Shown here: piece by piece, positions 18,234-26,696 of the stretch
How the letters are laid out: every line of letters begins with the position of its first letter
Position numbering within the stretch: the stretch's first letter is position 1
Assembly: GCA_031296215.1 (NCBI GenBank)
Contig: JARLGE010000112.1
Location: forward strand, 1 to 64,000
Reading direction: 5' to 3'
Origin: Occallatibacter sp.
GTDB taxonomy: Bacteria; Acidobacteriota; Terriglobia; Terriglobales; Acidobacteriaceae
Length of the DNA stretch: 64,000 bases
The notes under the pieces: generated by a model
Databases searched by the model: none
What the model saw: only the letters and a program-made list of their open reading frames with translations
Told to the model about the DNA's origin: nothing
Made by a program: the position numbers and the translations under genes

Positions 18234-20350
18234 GCCCGGCTGCTCCAAATCAGGATGGCCGCCAGCGCGATCACTGCCAGCGCGAGCAGCCGCAGGTAGG
18301 TCTGTACCCGGCCCGACTGCATCCGCGACAGCAGCCCGCCGCCTGTCGAAAGCTCATCGCAGCCCTTGTCGAAGCTGCCGTCTACAACATTCGTATCCAG
18401 GAAGCGATTCAACTGCGCCCACATGCCAAAGGCCCAGGCCACGCCCGCCACAGCTCCGCCCCACACGCGCCGGTCCAGCCAGTCCGCAACCCGCGCCCAC
18501 CAATCGTAAAACGCAACCGCCGTCGCTCCGTAGAACTCATCCACATAGAGCCGGTCGCGCAGCCAAGCCCAGGGCAACGGCATCGCGCTCTCCAGCACAT
18601 CCGGCGCATCCGCCCGCGGCGACTTGTTGCCGTAGAGCCACCACCCGAGCGTCAGTCCGAGCAGCACGACCACCGTCGAGGTGCCCATCAGTGCCAGCAG
18701 TCCCGGCTCGTTGAAGCCGCTCATCTCAAAGCCAACAGCGTGGCCATCGAGAAATCCGCGGAACCACGGCCAGGCCGGCGTTCCAATCGCACCGAGAGCG
18801 ATCGCGAAAAACGCCAGAATCCCCAGCGGCACGGTCATCGACTTCTGGCTCTCATGCGCATGTCCCTGCCCGCGGTAGCTGCCGAAGAACACGTAGCTCA
18901 CCTGCCGCGTCATGTAGAACGCCGTCAGCAGCGCGCCAAACACCAGCATGTAGAACGGAACTTTGGAAACGCTGAAGTGCTGCGCCGCCTCAAGGATTCC
19001 GTCTTTGCTCCAGAACCCCGAGAACACCAGCGGAAACCCGCACAGCGCCAGCATGCCGACTGCGTATGTCCCGAACGTCCACGGCATCTTGGACCACAGT
19101 CCGCCCATCCGTCGCACGTCCTGCTCCTCGTGGCAACCGTGAATCACGGAGCCCGCGCCCATGAACAAGAGCGCCTTGAAGAAGGCATGCGTGATCAGGT
19201 GGAACATGCCGACCGCAACGCCGCCCATGCCCAGCCCGGCCATCATGTAGCCCAGTTGCGAAACCGTCGAGTAAGCGAGGATGCGCTTGATGTCGTTCTG
19301 GGCTACAGCAATCAGTGCCGCAAACACCGCCGTAAACGCGCCCACCCACGTCACTACGATGAGCGCCGTAGTCGTACCGCCGGTCAGCGCTCCGGCGGCC
19401 ATCAGTGGATACACGCGCGCGATCAGATAAACGCCCGCAGCTACCATCGTCGCCGCATGAATCAGAGCGGAGACCGGCGTCGGGCCCTCCATCGCATCCG
19501 GCAGCCACACATGCAGCGGAAACTGCCCGCTCTTCCCCGCCGCTCCCGCAAAGATCAAAAGCCCAATCGCGCCCGCCGCGGAAAGTCCCCACGCCGCATG
19601 TTGCGCCAGCAATCCAGCCAGCGCATGCGGCTCCATCGAACCCGCGCCGCCGTTGTAGAAGAGCAGCGTTCCGGTCTGCGCAAACAGCCATACAATTCCC
19701 AGCAGGAAAAACACATCGCCCACGCGCGTAACGAGGAAGGCCTTCTTCGCCGCAGCAGCCGCAGACGGTTTGAGATACCAGAAGCCGATCAATAAGTACG
19801 AAGTGAGTCCAACTAACTCCCAGCCCATGAACAGCAGCAGCAAGCTATTGGCGATGACCACCGTCAGCATTCCGCCGGCAAACAACGACAGGAAGCAGAA
19901 GAAGCGCGTGTAATTCTCGTCGTGCGCCATGTACCCGGTGGAGTAGATGAAGATCAGCAGGCCAACCAACGAAACCATCACCAGCATGACTGCCGACAAC
20001 GGATCGAGCACCCAGCCCAGATCGACGTTGGTCGTGCCAAACTGAAACCAGGTGACGTTGACAACCTCGCGCAGCGCGTTGGCGGAGTGATGCTGTTCCA
20101 TCGTCATCGTGTTGGACCATACGGTCACGACATGCGCAAACGCCATCAGCGAGAGCAGTAATGAAAAACACAAAGACCCAATCGCCAGCGTGGAGGCCGT
20201 CTTGCGCCTCGGCTGTTTCAGCAGCGCAATCACGCCCGAGGCCGCAATCGGCACAGCTGGAATCAACCACAAGAGTTGCGCGATCACCGACGGCCCGCAA
20301 TCACTCATGCAGGAAAAGGCGACGGCCTGTGGACCCTCTTGCATCAGCAC
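18230..20350 (-). CDS. nuoL: Complex I subunit NuoL with an extended lateral helix
   Basis: 706 residues, against about 610-650 for common NuoL. The distal antiporter-like subunit: LFMGWELVGLTSYLLIGFW (channel Glu), LPDAMEGPTPVSALIHAATMV, and a C-terminal segment with the amphipathic lateral helix followed by a last membrane helix (about 684-703). Between YVDEFYG (602-608) and MQSGRVQTYLR (677-687) there are 68 residues where canonical forms that I remember have about 40. The pattern LDxxVxxG occurs twice in it, at 625-632 and 651-658. GTG 20350 lies 8 nt after AAGGGG; ATG 20344 and ATG 20308 are alternatives. Confidence 0.95.
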   Translation of the reverse strand: MLMQEGPQAVAFSCMSDCGPSVIAQLLWLIPAVPIAASGVIALLKQPRRKTASTLAIGSLCFSLLLSLMAFAHVVTVWSNTMTMEQHHSANALREVVNVTWFQFGTTNVDLGWVLDPLSAVMLVMVSLVGLLIFIYSTGYMAHDENYTRFFCFLSLFAGGMLTVVIANSLLLLFMGWELVGLTSYLLIGFWYLKPSAAAAAKKAFLVTRVGDVFFLLGIVWLFAQTGTLLFYNGGAGSMEPHALAGLLAQHAAWGLSAAGAIGLLIFAGAAGKSGQFPLHVWLPDAMEGPTPVSALIHAATMVAAGVYLIARVYPLMAAGALTGGTTTALIVVTWVGAFTAVFAALIAVAQNDIKRILAYSTVSQLGYMMAGLGMGGVAVGMFHLITHAFFKALLFMGAGSVIHGCHEEQDVRRMGGLWSKMPWTFGTYAVGMLALCGFPLVFSGFWSKDGILEAAQHFSVSKVPFYMLVFGALLTAFYMTRQVSYVFFGSYRGQGHAHESQKSMTVPLGILAFFAIALGAIGTPAWPWFRGFLDGHAVGFEMSGFNEPGLLALMGTSTVVVLLGLTLGWWLYGNKSPRADAPDVLESAMPLPWAWLRDRLYVDEFYGATAVAFYDWWARVADWLDRRVWGGAVAGVAWAFGMWAQLNRFLDTNVVDGSFDKGCDELSTGGGLLSRMQSGRVQTYLRLLALAVIALAAILIWSSRA

Positions 20351-20354
20351 TCGT

Positions 20355-20666
20355 TCACCCCTTCATCCTGTTCATCTGGTCCAGGTCCGTCGTATGCGCG
20401 TGACGGTGAATCTGGATCACCAGGCCCAGCCCGACAGCGGCCTCCGCCGCCGCCACGGCAATCGAAAAGATCGCGAACATCATCCCCGTCAGCGCCTCGG
20501 GATGCGGCCCATAGCGCCAGAATGCGATGAAGTTCAGATTCGCGGCATTGAGCATCAGCTCGATGCCGATCAGCACCAGGATCGCATTCCGCCGCGTCAG
20601 CGCCCCGGCCAGTCCGATGGCAAACAACAGCGCGGCCACAAGGAGATACCCAGTCAACGGCGTCAT
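20355..20666 (-). CDS. nuoK: Complex I subunit NuoK
   Basis: 103 residues, three membrane helices, normal length. Both conserved membrane glutamates are present, in IGIELMLNAANLNF (helix 2) and VAAAEAAVGLGLV (helix 3); they form part of the proton path linked to NuoJ and NuoN. ATG 20666 overlaps the nuoJ stop (ATGA); the longer in-frame extension to 20843 is out-of-frame nuoJ sequence. Confidence 0.95.
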   Translation of the reverse strand: MTPLTGYLLVAALLFAIGLAGALTRRNAILVLIGIELMLNAANLNFIAFWRYGPHPEALTGMMFAIFSIAVAAAEAAVGLGLVIQIHRHAHTTDLDQMNRMKG

Positions 20667-21175
20667 TGCGCGCTCTCTTTCTCGTGCATGGCTACAATCA
20701 CCGCGCCGATCAGCGCCGAGGTCAGCAGCAGCGCCACAATCTCCAGCGGCAGCACGTAGCGCCCCATCAGCGCATTGCCAATGTCCATCACCGTGACCGC
20801 CGGCGCCGCTGTCGGGGCGCCCTCTGGGCCGGGCAGCGCCCACGTGCTATGCAGCACCGCCCACGCCAGCACCGCGAAGATGCCCGATGCGGTCACCAGG
20901 CCGAGAAGCCACTTCGTGCTGTAAATCCCGTCCTTCGGAGTCTCCGAGCCGCGCGTCAAAAGAATGGCAAACACCACCAGGATGGCAACCGCGCCGATGT
21001 AGACGAGAATCTGTGCGAAGCCGGCAAATTGTGCGTCCAATTCCAGAAACAGCAGGGCCAGGCCCGCAAAGGCCACCGTCAGCGCCAGCGCGCAATGCAC
21101 GGTATTCTTGAGCGCCACCGCCGCCAGTGCACCCGCCACAGACAAACCCGCGATCGCAAAAAACACGATGCTCAT
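20663..21175 (-). CDS. nuoJ: Complex I subunit NuoJ
   Basis: 170 residues with five predicted membrane helices. VYIGAVAILVVFAILLTRG is the NuoJ helix 3 with its pi-bulge region. ATG 21175 (MSIVFFAIAG) is preferred over GTG 21184 because GAGG lies 8 nt upstream of it. Forms the E-channel with NuoK and NuoH. Confidence 0.93.
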   Translation of the reverse strand: MSIVFFAIAGLSVAGALAAVALKNTVHCALALTVAFAGLALLFLELDAQFAGFAQILVYIGAVAILVVFAILLTRGSETPKDGIYSTKWLLGLVTASGIFAVLAWAVLHSTWALPGPEGAPTAAPAVTVMDIGNALMGRYVLPLEIVALLLTSALIGAVIVAMHEKESAQ

Positions 21176-21193
21176 CGGCCGCACCTCAAACGC

Positions 21194-22369
21194 TTACTCC
21201 GCATAACGATAGCTCCTCGGACCAATGTGTCCCCGGCGCATCCCCGATCGTCCCATCAAGGTGTAGACCAGGATGAGAATCGCCGAACAGATGACCCAAC
21301 GCTCCCATCCCGCGCCCAGGAATCGCCAGGTTGCGGCCACCATCAGGTTCACCAGCGTCAGCGGCAGCACGAACTTCCAGGCAAAGTTCATCAGTTGGTC
21401 CTGGCGCAGGCGCGGCAGCGTTCCCCGCATCCAGATGAAGACGCACATCGACATCATCACCTTCCCGAAGAACCAGCACCACGAGGGCACCCAGCCGAGA
21501 ATCTGCAACGGCGCCGACCACCCGCCCAGAAACAACGTGGTTCCGAGACCGGAGATGGACATCATGCCCACATACTCGCCCAGGAAGAAGAGGGCAAACT
21601 TGAAGCCCGAGTATTCGGTGAAGTAGCCCGCGACCAGTTCCGACTCGCCCTCCGGCAAATCGAACGGGGAGCGGTTGCTCTCTGCAGTGGTTGCAACGGC
21701 GTACAACAGGAATCCTGCAAAACCCCAGGGAGTGAAGATGTACCAGTGCGGCAGGCCCCACGTGTACTGGTTCTGCGCCTCGACGATCTTGCCCAGCGAG
21801 AGCGAACCCGTCATCATGACGATGGTGAGGCTGGACAACAGCAACGGAACCTCGTAGCTGATCATCTGCGCCACCGCGCGCATGGCTCCCAAGAGCGAAT
21901 ACTTGTTGCGGCTCGACCAGCCGGCCATGAAGACGCTCAGCTCGGTCGACGCGCCGATGGCGAAGAAAAACAGCAGCCCCGCGTCCATGCTGACCAGGGT
22001 CATGTTGCGCCCCATGGGCAGCACCGCATAGCCCATGAACACCACCACCACCAGGAACACCGGCGCCAGAAAGTGAACCACGCCATCGGCGCTGGTCGGA
22101 ACGATGTCTTCCTTGGTCAGCGACTTGATGCCGTCGGCCACAGGCTGAAAGATCCCGAACGGCCCCACGCGGTTGGGTCCGTAGCGATTCTGCATCCGTC
22201 CCAGCCCCTTGCGCTCCAGAAGTACTGTAATCGCAAACAGCGCGGGAAAAGTGACAATGATTGCCAACACGCCCAGCAGCACCATGGCCGCAGGCTGCAA
22301 CCACACGGGCAGAAAGCTGACCAGCCAATGGCCAAGCAGAACGAAGATCTGATCCGCTTTCTCGATCAT
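21194..22369 (-). CDS. nuoH: Complex I subunit NuoH
   Basis: 391 residues, eight or more membrane helices; with NuoD and NuoB it forms the quinone chamber and the start of the E-channel. Signatures: LLERKGLGRMQNRYGPNRVGPFG near residues 50-72, ERSPFDLPEGESELVAGY-like loop (here NRSPFDLPEGESELVAGY), and a C-terminal RPRLRQDQ-type motif (LPRLRQDQLMNFAWK). Its ATG overlaps the nuoI stop. Confidence 0.96.
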   Translation of the reverse strand: MIEKADQIFVLLGHWLVSFLPVWLQPAAMVLLGVLAIIVTFPALFAITVLLERKGLGRMQNRYGPNRVGPFGIFQPVADGIKSLTKEDIVPTSADGVVHFLAPVFLVVVVFMGYAVLPMGRNMTLVSMDAGLLFFFAIGASTELSVFMAGWSSRNKYSLLGAMRAVAQMISYEVPLLLSSLTIVMMTGSLSLGKIVEAQNQYTWGLPHWYIFTPWGFAGFLLYAVATTAESNRSPFDLPEGESELVAGYFTEYSGFKFALFFLGEYVGMMSISGLGTTLFLGGWSAPLQILGWVPSWCWFFGKVMMSMCVFIWMRGTLPRLRQDQLMNFAWKFVLPLTLVNLMVAATWRFLGAGWERWVICSAILILVYTLMGRSGMRRGHIGPRSYRYAE

Positions 22370-23034
22370 CCCTGCTTCTCCCCTTCCGCCCTCTGGGTCG
22401 CACCCGCCGGCGCCGCCGCGGGAGTTGCAGGCACAGCCGGCTTCGCAACAACAGGCGCTGCCGCCGCCTTGGCCGCGGCAGCAGCCGCCGCTGCTCCGGC
22501 TTTGGCATCCGCCTTCATTTTTTCTTCTGCCAGGTGCGCATCTACCTTTTTCGCTTCGATGGGATGAATGCTGTGGTAGTACTCGTTCGATTTGGCCAGT
22601 TCCTTGCGGTCGTATAGCAGCCCGCCGAACCGGTCCGTTGTGCTTAATTCGAACTGCGTATCCATCTTGATGGCTTCAAACGGGCACACCTCGACGCAGA
22701 TCTGGCAGCTCATGCACACAGAAATATCGATATCGAAGCGCACCGGATAAATCTGCAGCTTGCCCAGAGCGTCCGGCTTCTTGTCTGTGCTCTTGACAAT
22801 GTAAATGCACTTGGGCGGGCACTCCTTCTCGCATATCTGGCAGGCCACGCAGCGCAGCCCCGCCTCCCAGTCCGCGCCGTCATACACCAGGAAGGGAAAG
22901 TCGCGCGTGGCTTCGATGGGAGCGATGCGCTCCTCCGGATACTGAATCGTCGTGAGCCGCTCCGCGGACACGTAGCTGCCCACAAAGTTTCTCGCCGTCT
23001 CTCCGAGCCCTTTCAGTATGCCTTCGCCCAGCAA
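22366..23034 (-). CDS. nuoI: Complex I iron-sulfur subunit NuoI with Ala-rich C-terminal tail
   Basis: 222 residues carrying clusters N6a and N6b. Cysteines: 62, 65, 68, 72 (CxxCxxCxxxCP) and 107, 110, 113, 117 (second CxxCxxCxxxCP). An extra Cys76 follows the first motif. Residues about 179-222 form an Ala/Pro/Lys-rich extension not needed for cluster binding. The start is TTG 23034, supported by CGGAGG 6 nt upstream and by the lack of any in-frame ATG before the next stop; the nearby ATG at 23039 is out of frame. It lies upstream of nuoH, the reverse of the common H-I order, and directly follows nuoD with no nuoE/F/G between. Confidence 0.94.
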   Translation of the reverse strand: MLGEGILKGLGETARNFVGSYVSAERLTTIQYPEERIAPIEATRDFPFLVYDGADWEAGLRCVACQICEKECPPKCIYIVKSTDKKPDALGKLQIYPVRFDIDISVCMSCQICVEVCPFEAIKMDTQFELSTTDRFGGLLYDRKELAKSNEYYHSIHPIEAKKVDAHLAEEKMKADAKAGAAAAAAAAKAAAAPVVAKPAVPATPAAAPAGATQRAEGEKQG

Positions 23035-23060
23035 CGCATCCCTCCCGTTAGTCGTCTAGC

Positions 23061-23090
23061 CCCTTAGTCCCCAGTCCCTTAGTCCCTGCT
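23061..23090. repeat. Heptad-type repeat tract between nuoD and nuoI
   Basis: Four adjoining units on the plus strand: CCCTTAGT, CCCCAGT, CCCTTAGT, CCCTGCT (7-8 nt each), ending exactly at the nuoD stop codon. Confidence 0.7.
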
Positions 23091-24263
23091 TCACCGATCC
23101 ACTTCTCCCAACACAATATCCACGCTTCCAAAAATCAGCACCACATCTGCCACGTTGTTGCCCAGGCACATATCCTCAAGCACAGTGAGGTTGATGAGGC
23201 TGGGCGGGCGAATGCGGTAGCGATACGGATTCGGTCCTCCATCGCTGATCAGATAAAAGCCCAACTCCCCCTTGGGCGCTTCAATTCTTCCATACGCCTC
23301 GCCGGGCTTGGGCCGGAAGCCGCGCAGTTTGGCCTTCGAATCCATCACCGGACCGCCCGGAATGTCCTTGAGCGCCTGCTCCAGAATCCCGAACGACTCC
23401 CTCATCTCCAGCAGCCGGATCATGAAGCGGTCATACACGTCCCAGTGCTCGCCCAGCGGCACGCGGAACTTGAAGCGGTTGTAGAGGCCGTAGCCGTCCA
23501 CCTTGCGAATGTCGTAGTTGATGCCAGAGGCGCGCAGCATGGGCCCGGTCACGCCTGCATTCACTGCCAACTCCGGCCGCAGAATGCCCACGCCCTGCGT
23601 CCGCGCCATCAGAATCTCATTGCCGCGCAGCAGGTTCTCAAACTCATCGGCAAACCTCGGTAGCCCGGCAAGCACCTTGCGCACCGCATCCAGCCAAGCC
23701 GGCGTCGCGTCCACACGGCAGCCCCCAAAGCGCATGTAGTTGCACATCATGCGTGCCCCGGTCAGCTCTTCGAACAGATCCAGAATTTTTTCCCGCTCCT
23801 TGAAGGCGTACATCAGCGGCGTACCGCTGGCGCCCATCTCTTGGATCAGAAAGCCGATCGAGGAGGCGTGGTTGACAATCCGCGTCAGCTCGCCCAAGAT
23901 CACGCGCAGATACTCGGCCCGCTCCGGCACCGCCTGCCCTGTCAGCTTCTCGACAGCCAGCGCATAGGCCCAGTTGTTGGTCAGCGGACACATGTAGTCC
24001 AGCCGGTCGGTGAACGGCATCGACCCCAGGTAGTTGATTCCCTCGGCAATCTTCTCGTGGTTGCGGTGCAGGTAGCCGAACACCGGCTTCAGGCGGATCA
24101 CCCGCTCCCCGTCCAGCGCCACATCCATGCGGAACACGCCGTGCGTCGAGGGGTGGTGCGGCCCCATGGCCACTTCCAGCAGCTCCCCTTCGCCGTCCGG
24201 CTTCATCACCGGCGGCCGGTTCCAGCCTTCAGGCTTCTCCGTTTTGTTTTCCGCAACTGCCAT
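23091..24263 (-). CDS. nuoD: Complex I 49-kDa subunit NuoD
   Basis: 390 residues. [12 protein letters not shown] near residues 34-45 is the quinone-site loop. [29 protein letters not shown] and the C-terminal [18 protein letters not shown] are further family signatures. Separate from NuoC, as is usual outside enterobacteria. Contacts NuoB and NuoH at the quinone site. Confidence 0.97.
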   Translation of the reverse strand: MAVAENKTEKPEGWNRPPVMKPDGEGELLEVAMGPHHPSTHGVFRMDVALDGERVIRLKPVFGYLHRNHEKIAEGINYLGSMPFTDRLDYMCPLTNNWAYALAVEKLTGQAVPERAEYLRVILGELTRIVNHASSIGFLIQEMGASGTPLMYAFKEREKILDLFEELTGARMMCNYMRFGGCRVDATPAWLDAVRKVLAGLPRFADEFENLLRGNEILMARTQGVGILRPELAVNAGVTGPMLRASGINYDIRKVDGYGLYNRFKFRVPLGEHWDVYDRFMIRLLEMRESFGILEQALKDIPGGPVMDSKAKLRGFRPKPGEAYGRIEAPKGELGFYLISDGGPNPYRYRIRPPSLINLTVLEDMCLGNNVADVVLIFGSVDIVLGEVDR

Positions 24264-24268
24264 TCAGG

Positions 24269-24310
24269 CCCTGATCCCTATTCCCTATTCCCATGTCCCT
24301 GTTCCCTGCT
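24269..24310. repeat. Six contiguous heptads at the nuoC-nuoD junction, overlapping the nuoC 3-prime end
   Basis: Plus-strand units: CCCTGAT, CCCTATT, CCCTATT, CCCATGT, CCCTGTT, CCCTGCT, consensus CCCTNNT. The nuoC stop (24278-24280) lies inside the tract, so the last nine or so NuoC residues (REQGHGNRE) are encoded by repeat. Confidence 0.8.
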
Positions 24311-24964
24311 TCTATGCTCCCCGGCCCGCTTCAGCACCTCGTCGTGCGCCGTCGGCTCATATTCAAAGTCGTCCGGTTCCCTGTAATCGCGCCGCATGGG
24401 GTGGTCCTTGAACTCCACCCACATCAGCAGACGCCGCAGGTCGGGATGGCCGGTAAACACAATGCCGAACAGGTCGAAGATCTCGCGCTCTTGAAACTCC
24501 GCCGAGCGCCATACCGGGGTCAGCGAAGGTAACTCCACTTGGGTCCTACGGTTCGCGGTCTTCATCCGGATCACCACCGGGCCGTGTCCCTTGGCGACCG
24601 AATACAGGTGATAGACCGCTTCAATGCAGCCGGGGACGACGCGCTTCCGCGTCTCTTCGACGGTCTCTTCCACCTGCTGCTCCCGGCCGTCCACGGTCTT
24701 GGTCACCGTGTGCGTCACCTTCACTTTTTCCGCGACTTCCTTGTCCGGCCAGTCCACCCCGGTCGCGTTCGACAGGTAGTCAAGGGAAAGGTCTCCGTCG
24801 TCGCGCAGAAAAGTCGCCACGGCAACCGCACAGCCGGGCTTGAGGCGCAGCGAGTGCTGCGCGCTGACGCTGGGGTTGGACACAATCTCCACCCCCGCGC
24901 CGGGCACCGCCGCCTCAATCGCCGCCTTGATCTCCTCCACCGTCTTCAAGCCCAACTCCCGCAA
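24278..24964 (-). CDS. nuoC: Complex I 30-kDa subunit NuoC
   Basis: 228 residues from the first possible codon. The C-terminal half carries the 30-kDa signature EREIFDLFGIVFTGHPDLRRLL followed by DHPMRRDY. Between about 80 and 110 there is a charged insertion (Val/Thr/Glu-rich) before the conserved GCIEAVYHLYSV strand. No ATG is available near the N-terminus: TTG at 24964, 24955 and 24949 are candidates, and 24949 has GGGAG 6 nt upstream, so the true start may be five codons in. The C-terminal tail is made of heptad repeat. Confidence 0.92.
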   Translation of the reverse strand: MRELGLKTVEEIKAAIEAAVPGAGVEIVSNPSVSAQHSLRLKPGCAVAVATFLRDDGDLSLDYLSNATGVDWPDKEVAEKVKVTHTVTKTVDGREQQVEETVEETRKRVVPGCIEAVYHLYSVAKGHGPVVIRMKTANRRTQVELPSLTPVWRSAEFQEREIFDLFGIVFTGHPDLRRLLMWVEFKDHPMRRDYREPDDFEYEPTAHDEVLKRAGEHRSREQGHGNRE

Positions 24965-24965
24965 T

Positions 24966-24994
24966 CCCTTAGTCCCGAGTCCCTAGTCCCTGCT
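24966..24994. repeat. Heptad tract between nuoB and nuoC
   Basis: Units on the plus strand: CCCTTAGT, CCCGAGT, CCCTAGT, CCCTGCT. The tract fills nearly the whole 34-nt spacer between the nuoB stop and the nuoC start. Confidence 0.75.
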
Positions 24995-24998
24995 TCTG

Positions 24999-25613
24999 TC
25001 ACCGGATCGTGATCGGCACGGGCCAAACGCCCGGATTCGACGTCGGCTCCAGATCGTGCTCTCCCTGCACTGGCACGGGAAACTCGCCCTGCGCCTGCGC
25101 ATCGAGATGCCGCGGACGCCCCTCCCCGCTCAGGTGCTGCACCTCGATCTTCTTTTGCAGCGTCATGAAAGCGTGAATCAGCGCCTCCGGCCGTGGCGGG
25201 CATCCCGGAATGTGCACATCCACCGGGATATAGCGGTCGATCCCCTTCAGCACGTTGTAGCCCTGCTTGAACGGCCCGCCCGAGATGGCGCAGGCTCCCA
25301 TGGCAATCACGTACTTGGGCTCGGCCATCTGGTTATAGAGCCGCACCACCTGCGGCGCCATCTTCTTGGTTACCGTGCCAGAGATGATCATCAGGTCGGC
25401 CTGCCGCGGCGACGGGCGAAAGACCTCGGCCCCGAACCGCGCCAGGTCGTAGCGCGCCATGGTCGTCGCAATCATCTCGATGGCGCAGCAGGCGAGACCG
25501 AACTGCATGGGCCAGATCGAGTTCTTGCGGCCCCAGTTGTAGAGCTCCTCGATGCTGGTTGCAAGGACCCCTTGTTTGCCCAGTTCGATCTTCAGCCCTT
25601 CCTCAACAGCCAT
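24999..25613 (-). CDS. nuoB: Complex I subunit NuoB (cluster N2)
   Basis: 204 residues. N2 cluster ligands are the adjacent pair Cys42-Cys43, Cys108 (MGACAISGG) and Cys138 (IPGCPPRPE). [20 protein letters not shown] is the standard central motif. The last 30 or so residues are an extension beyond the core. N2 is the terminal electron donor to quinone. Confidence 0.97.
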   Translation of the reverse strand: MAVEEGLKIELGKQGVLATSIEELYNWGRKNSIWPMQFGLACCAIEMIATTMARYDLARFGAEVFRPSPRQADLMIISGTVTKKMAPQVVRLYNQMAEPKYVIAMGACAISGGPFKQGYNVLKGIDRYIPVDVHIPGCPPRPEALIHAFMTLQKKIEVQHLSGEGRPRHLDAQAQGEFPVPVQGEHDLEPTSNPGVWPVPITIR

Positions 25614-25625
25614 GGTCGCTCTGCT

Positions 25626-25653
25626 CCAGGGTCCAGGGGCCAGGGTTCAGGGA
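25626..25653. repeat. Heptad tract upstream of nuoB
   Basis: Four plus-strand units: CCAGGGT, CCAGGGG, CCAGGGT, TCAGGGA. Sense is opposite to the tract at 25763-25811, so the two ends of the nuoA-nuoB spacer can pair. Confidence 0.75.
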
Positions 25654-25762
25654 TCAGAAAACGATCACTGCCCATGCCTCTGAACCATCCTTAGTTGTCG
25701 CTTCAATCTACTCGTTAACGCTGTTCAAGAAATGCCCAATCCCAATACAGCCAGTCCCATCC

Positions 25763-25811
25763 CCCTGATCCTTAAACCCTGAACCCTCGCCCCTGAACCC
25801 TGAACCCTGCC
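25763..25811. repeat. Seven contiguous heptads just after nuoA
   Basis: Plus-strand units: CCCTGAT, CCTTAAA, CCCTGAA, CCCTCGC, CCCTGAA, CCCTGAA, CCCTGCC, ending 1 nt before the nuoA stop codon. Confidence 0.85.
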
Positions 25812-25812
25812 T

Positions 25813-26184
25813 TTACTGCCAGGTCAGCACGCCCTTGGTCCAGGCCCACGCCAGGCCCTCGATCAGCATAAGCACAAACACCAGCATGGCCACGCAGGCC
25901 GCCACGCCCAGCCCGGTAAAGGCCACCGCAAACGGCAGCAGAAACACCGCTTCCACGTCGAAGATAAGAAAGATGATGGCGTAGAGGTAATAGGCCGAGC
26001 GGAACTGCATCCAGGCGTCGCCGCGCGACTCGAGGCCGCACTCATAAATCGCATTCTTCACTGCGTTCGGCTTGGCCGGCGAATAGACCTTCGCCCACAG
26101 CCACGCCAACGCCAGAGGCGTCAGACCAAAGCACAACGCCGCGGTAAACAGAACCGCCAGAGAAAAATATGGATTTGAGGCCAT
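25813..26184 (-). CDS. nuoA: Complex I subunit NuoA
   Basis: 123 residues, three membrane helices. The loop motif YECGLESRGDAW and the helix FLIFDVEAVFLLPFAVAF are diagnostic. ATG 26184 (MASNPYFSLAV) is the family-like start; the longer frame to 26355 is not. No good ribosome site is visible before it. First gene of the 12-gene operon; the promoter should lie in 26185-26369. Confidence 0.95.
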   Translation of the reverse strand: MASNPYFSLAVLFTAALCFGLTPLALAWLWAKVYSPAKPNAVKNAIYECGLESRGDAWMQFRSAYYLYAIIFLIFDVEAVFLLPFAVAFTGLGVAACVAMLVFVLMLIEGLAWAWTKGVLTWQ

Positions 26185-26369
26185 GTTCGGAGATAAGAAT
26201 CCTTCATGAACAACGTAGCAGTTCGAGGCGGGTTTTGGCGAAGCCGCGGCCCCCCTTATTCTCCGCCCAATCCCGAATTGCGTCCACTCATCCCACTCTG
26301 TGAACCGCCCGCTGCAGCTCGTTCGCCCGGCCCAGGGGGCACACAGACCCCGCAAAACGGAGATGGCGC

Positions 26370-26696
26370 TTATTCGAAGGGAATCTCCACCTCAGAATAG
26401 CTGCCAGGGACCGCTGCATTGACCGCGTCAGCCGCCAGCTGAACATGCGGCCGTAGCAGATTCCACTGCTGCTGCCCCAGCACCAAAACTGCGATCCTTC
26501 TCCCGGCAAGATTCTGCTGATAGCGCATGTTCTTATCCGTTGTCAGCAGCATCTCGAAGCCGACCTCTTCCGCGGCATTGAGCAGATCGCCATTGCGGAA
26601 TCGGTCCCAGCCTTGCTGAGCCGCGGTGCGAAAAGTGTGCCCTTTGAGGTAAGGCCGGAGAGGAACAGGCGTCGCTTGGTCGAAGAGTATAAGCAT
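26370..26696 (-). CDS. DUF5615-like (PIN-fold) putative toxin
   Basis: 108 residues. MLILFDQ with an Asp at residue 6, EEVGFEMLLTTDKNM and a following hydrophobic strand IAVLVL match the small PIN-like DUF5615 family, in which such acidic residues form a nuclease-type site. ATG directly follows the stop of the DUF433 gene upstream. Such pairs are predicted type II toxin-antitoxin modules; activity has not been shown here. The C-terminus (about 75-108) is less typical. Confidence 0.7.
   Translation of the reverse strand: MLILFDQATPVPLRPYLKGHTFRTAAQQGWDRFRNGDLLNAAEEVGFEMLLTTDKNMRYQQNLAGRRIAVLVLGQQQWNLLRPHVQLAADAVNAAVPGSYSEVEIPFE

Noticed and set aside
18110-19795. 561-residue plus-strand frame opposite nuoL
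   Set aside because: Same GC artefact; composition dominated by Arg, Gln, Pro and His.
20666-22567. 633-residue plus-strand frame opposite nuoJ/nuoH/nuoI
   Set aside because: Antisense frame kept open by high GC at third codon positions; Arg/His/Gln-rich composition, no signal, no family resemblance. The minus-strand nuo genes are unambiguous.
23061-25811. CRISPR or transposon ends in nuo spacers
   Set aside because: Units are 7 nt and imperfect with no spacers, target duplications or transposase; best described as heptad microsatellites.
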